6,004 bases of DNA. Source: a bacterium HR39 (GTDB lineage Bacteria > Pseudomonadota > Alphaproteobacteria > Geminicoccales > Geminicoccaceae). Every line of letters begins with the position of its first letter. Position 1 is the first letter of the stretch. The stretch is taken from the NCBI GenBank assembly GCA_002898955.1, contig BEIP01000101.1, positions 1-6,004 of the forward strand, in the 5' to 3' direction. This document shows positions 5,642 through 6,004 of this stretch, one piece after another. The position numbers and the translations under genes are program-made. Under the pieces are notes generated by a model. That model worked only from the letters and a program-made list of their open reading frames with translations, was not told the DNA's origin and did not search any database.

Positions 5642-6004
5642 GTGGTGCGCATCGACCCGACACCGGCACACCTGCGCGAGCTGCTCGATGCCGCCTTCGA
5701 GCGGGCCCGGAGGGAGGGGGGCTGCGACGGCGAGCTCGCGGCGGCGGCGCTCGACGGCCTCCTGCGGGTGCGCCGCCATCTGGACGGGCAGGTCGGCCCG
5801 AGGGCCGTGTGGCAGCTCCTCGACTGGACGGGGGAGTGGCTGCTGCGGCGCGAGCTGCGCGCCCGCACGCTCGGCGTCGCCCACGCCAGGCCCCTGCCCC
5901 CCCAGATGCCCTCCGCCCGGACGCGCCTGCTGGTCGGCCCCGCGGTGGATGCGGCCCTCGCCGCCATCCAGCCCGCCGGAGCCCCGGTGCCCCACCTCGC
6001 CCTC
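5642..6004 (+). CDS. Unidentified protein, N-terminal part (runs off the window)
   Basis: A plus-strand frame runs open from two tandem GTG codons (5642, 5645) to the window edge, 121 codons, without a stop. The start has a GGAGA site at suitable distance. Third codon positions are almost entirely G or C, the pattern of a real gene in this genome; the minus-strand frames over the same bases give Arg/Ser-rich, low-quality protein. The visible part begins VRIDPTPAHLRELLDAAF. It looks helical and charged to about residue 80, including the tryptophan-containing AVWQLLDWTGEWLLRREL. A proline-rich, less regular stretch (PLPPQMPSARTR) follows, then another hydrophobic segment with VGPAVDAALAAIQPAG. 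I see no signal peptide, membrane segment or catalytic motif, and I do not recognise the family. It lies 122 nt downstream of tRNA-Glu in the same orientation and may be expressed from read-through or its own promoter, which I could not identify. Confidence 0.6.
   Translation, partial: MVRIDPTPAHLRELLDAAFERARREGGCDGELAAAALDGLLRVRRHLDGQVGPRAVWQLLDWTGEWLLRRELRARTLGVAHARPLPPQMPSARTRLLVGPAVDAALAAIQPAGAPVPHLAL

Noticed and set aside
5545..5967. Minus-strand frames of 124-140 codons at the right edge
   Set aside because: Their products are Ser/Arg-rich or Gln/Gly-rich without domain features. The plus-strand frame over the same bases has the right codon pattern and a ribosome binding site.

Overview
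This is a GC-rich (roughly 70%) bacterial chromosome segment. Gene content and sequence style point to an alphaproteobacterium. The main reasons are a MarR-type regulator closely resembling the alphaproteobacterial LdtR group, a YceD/DUF177 protein with the alphaproteobacterial-looking C-terminal ending, and the yceD-plsX-fabH order. The genus cannot be read from the window. I see no mobile element, CRISPR array or phage gene. Most of the window is core metabolism in a somewhat unusual arrangement.

Layout. At the left edge, on the plus strand, are the last 40 codons of a SPOR-domain protein (3-125). It ends tail-to-tail with a long minus-strand block. Read in its own direction of transcription (right to left), the block is plsY (5235-4624), an LdtR-like MarR regulator (4472-4011), hemH (3941-2856), yceD/DUF177 (2759-2223), plsX (2150-1110) and fabH (1113-133). 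plsX and fabH overlap by 4 nt. The other gaps are 69-151 nt, so several transcription units are possible. To the right, a tRNA-Glu(CTC) gene (5445-5519) on the plus strand has its own recognisable promoter. After it, a GTG-started plus-strand reading frame with a good ribosome binding site (5642 onward) runs off the window. I do not recognise its family.

How the genes fit together. FabH makes the first acetoacetyl-ACP of fatty acid synthesis. PlsX converts finished acyl-ACP to acyl-phosphate, and the membrane protein PlsY transfers that acyl group to glycerol-3-phosphate to give lysophosphatidate. The start of fatty acid synthesis and the first two steps of phospholipid synthesis are therefore encoded within about 5 kb. 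A ferrochelatase (last step of heme synthesis) and a regulator of a family linked to envelope control lie between them. YceD is the usual upstream partner of plsX and is tied to ribosome/23S rRNA metabolism. The L32 gene rpmF, often found between yceD and plsX in other bacteria, is absent here.

No gap without a gene exceeds 300 bases. The longest, 5236-5444 between divergent plsY and tRNA-Glu, holds the tRNA promoter on the plus strand and the plsY ribosome binding site on the minus strand. I found no convincing new multi-gene system. The points most worth a second look are the unidentified gene after tRNA-Glu, the cysteines in the ferrochelatase, and the plsX/plsY/hemH/regulator clustering.
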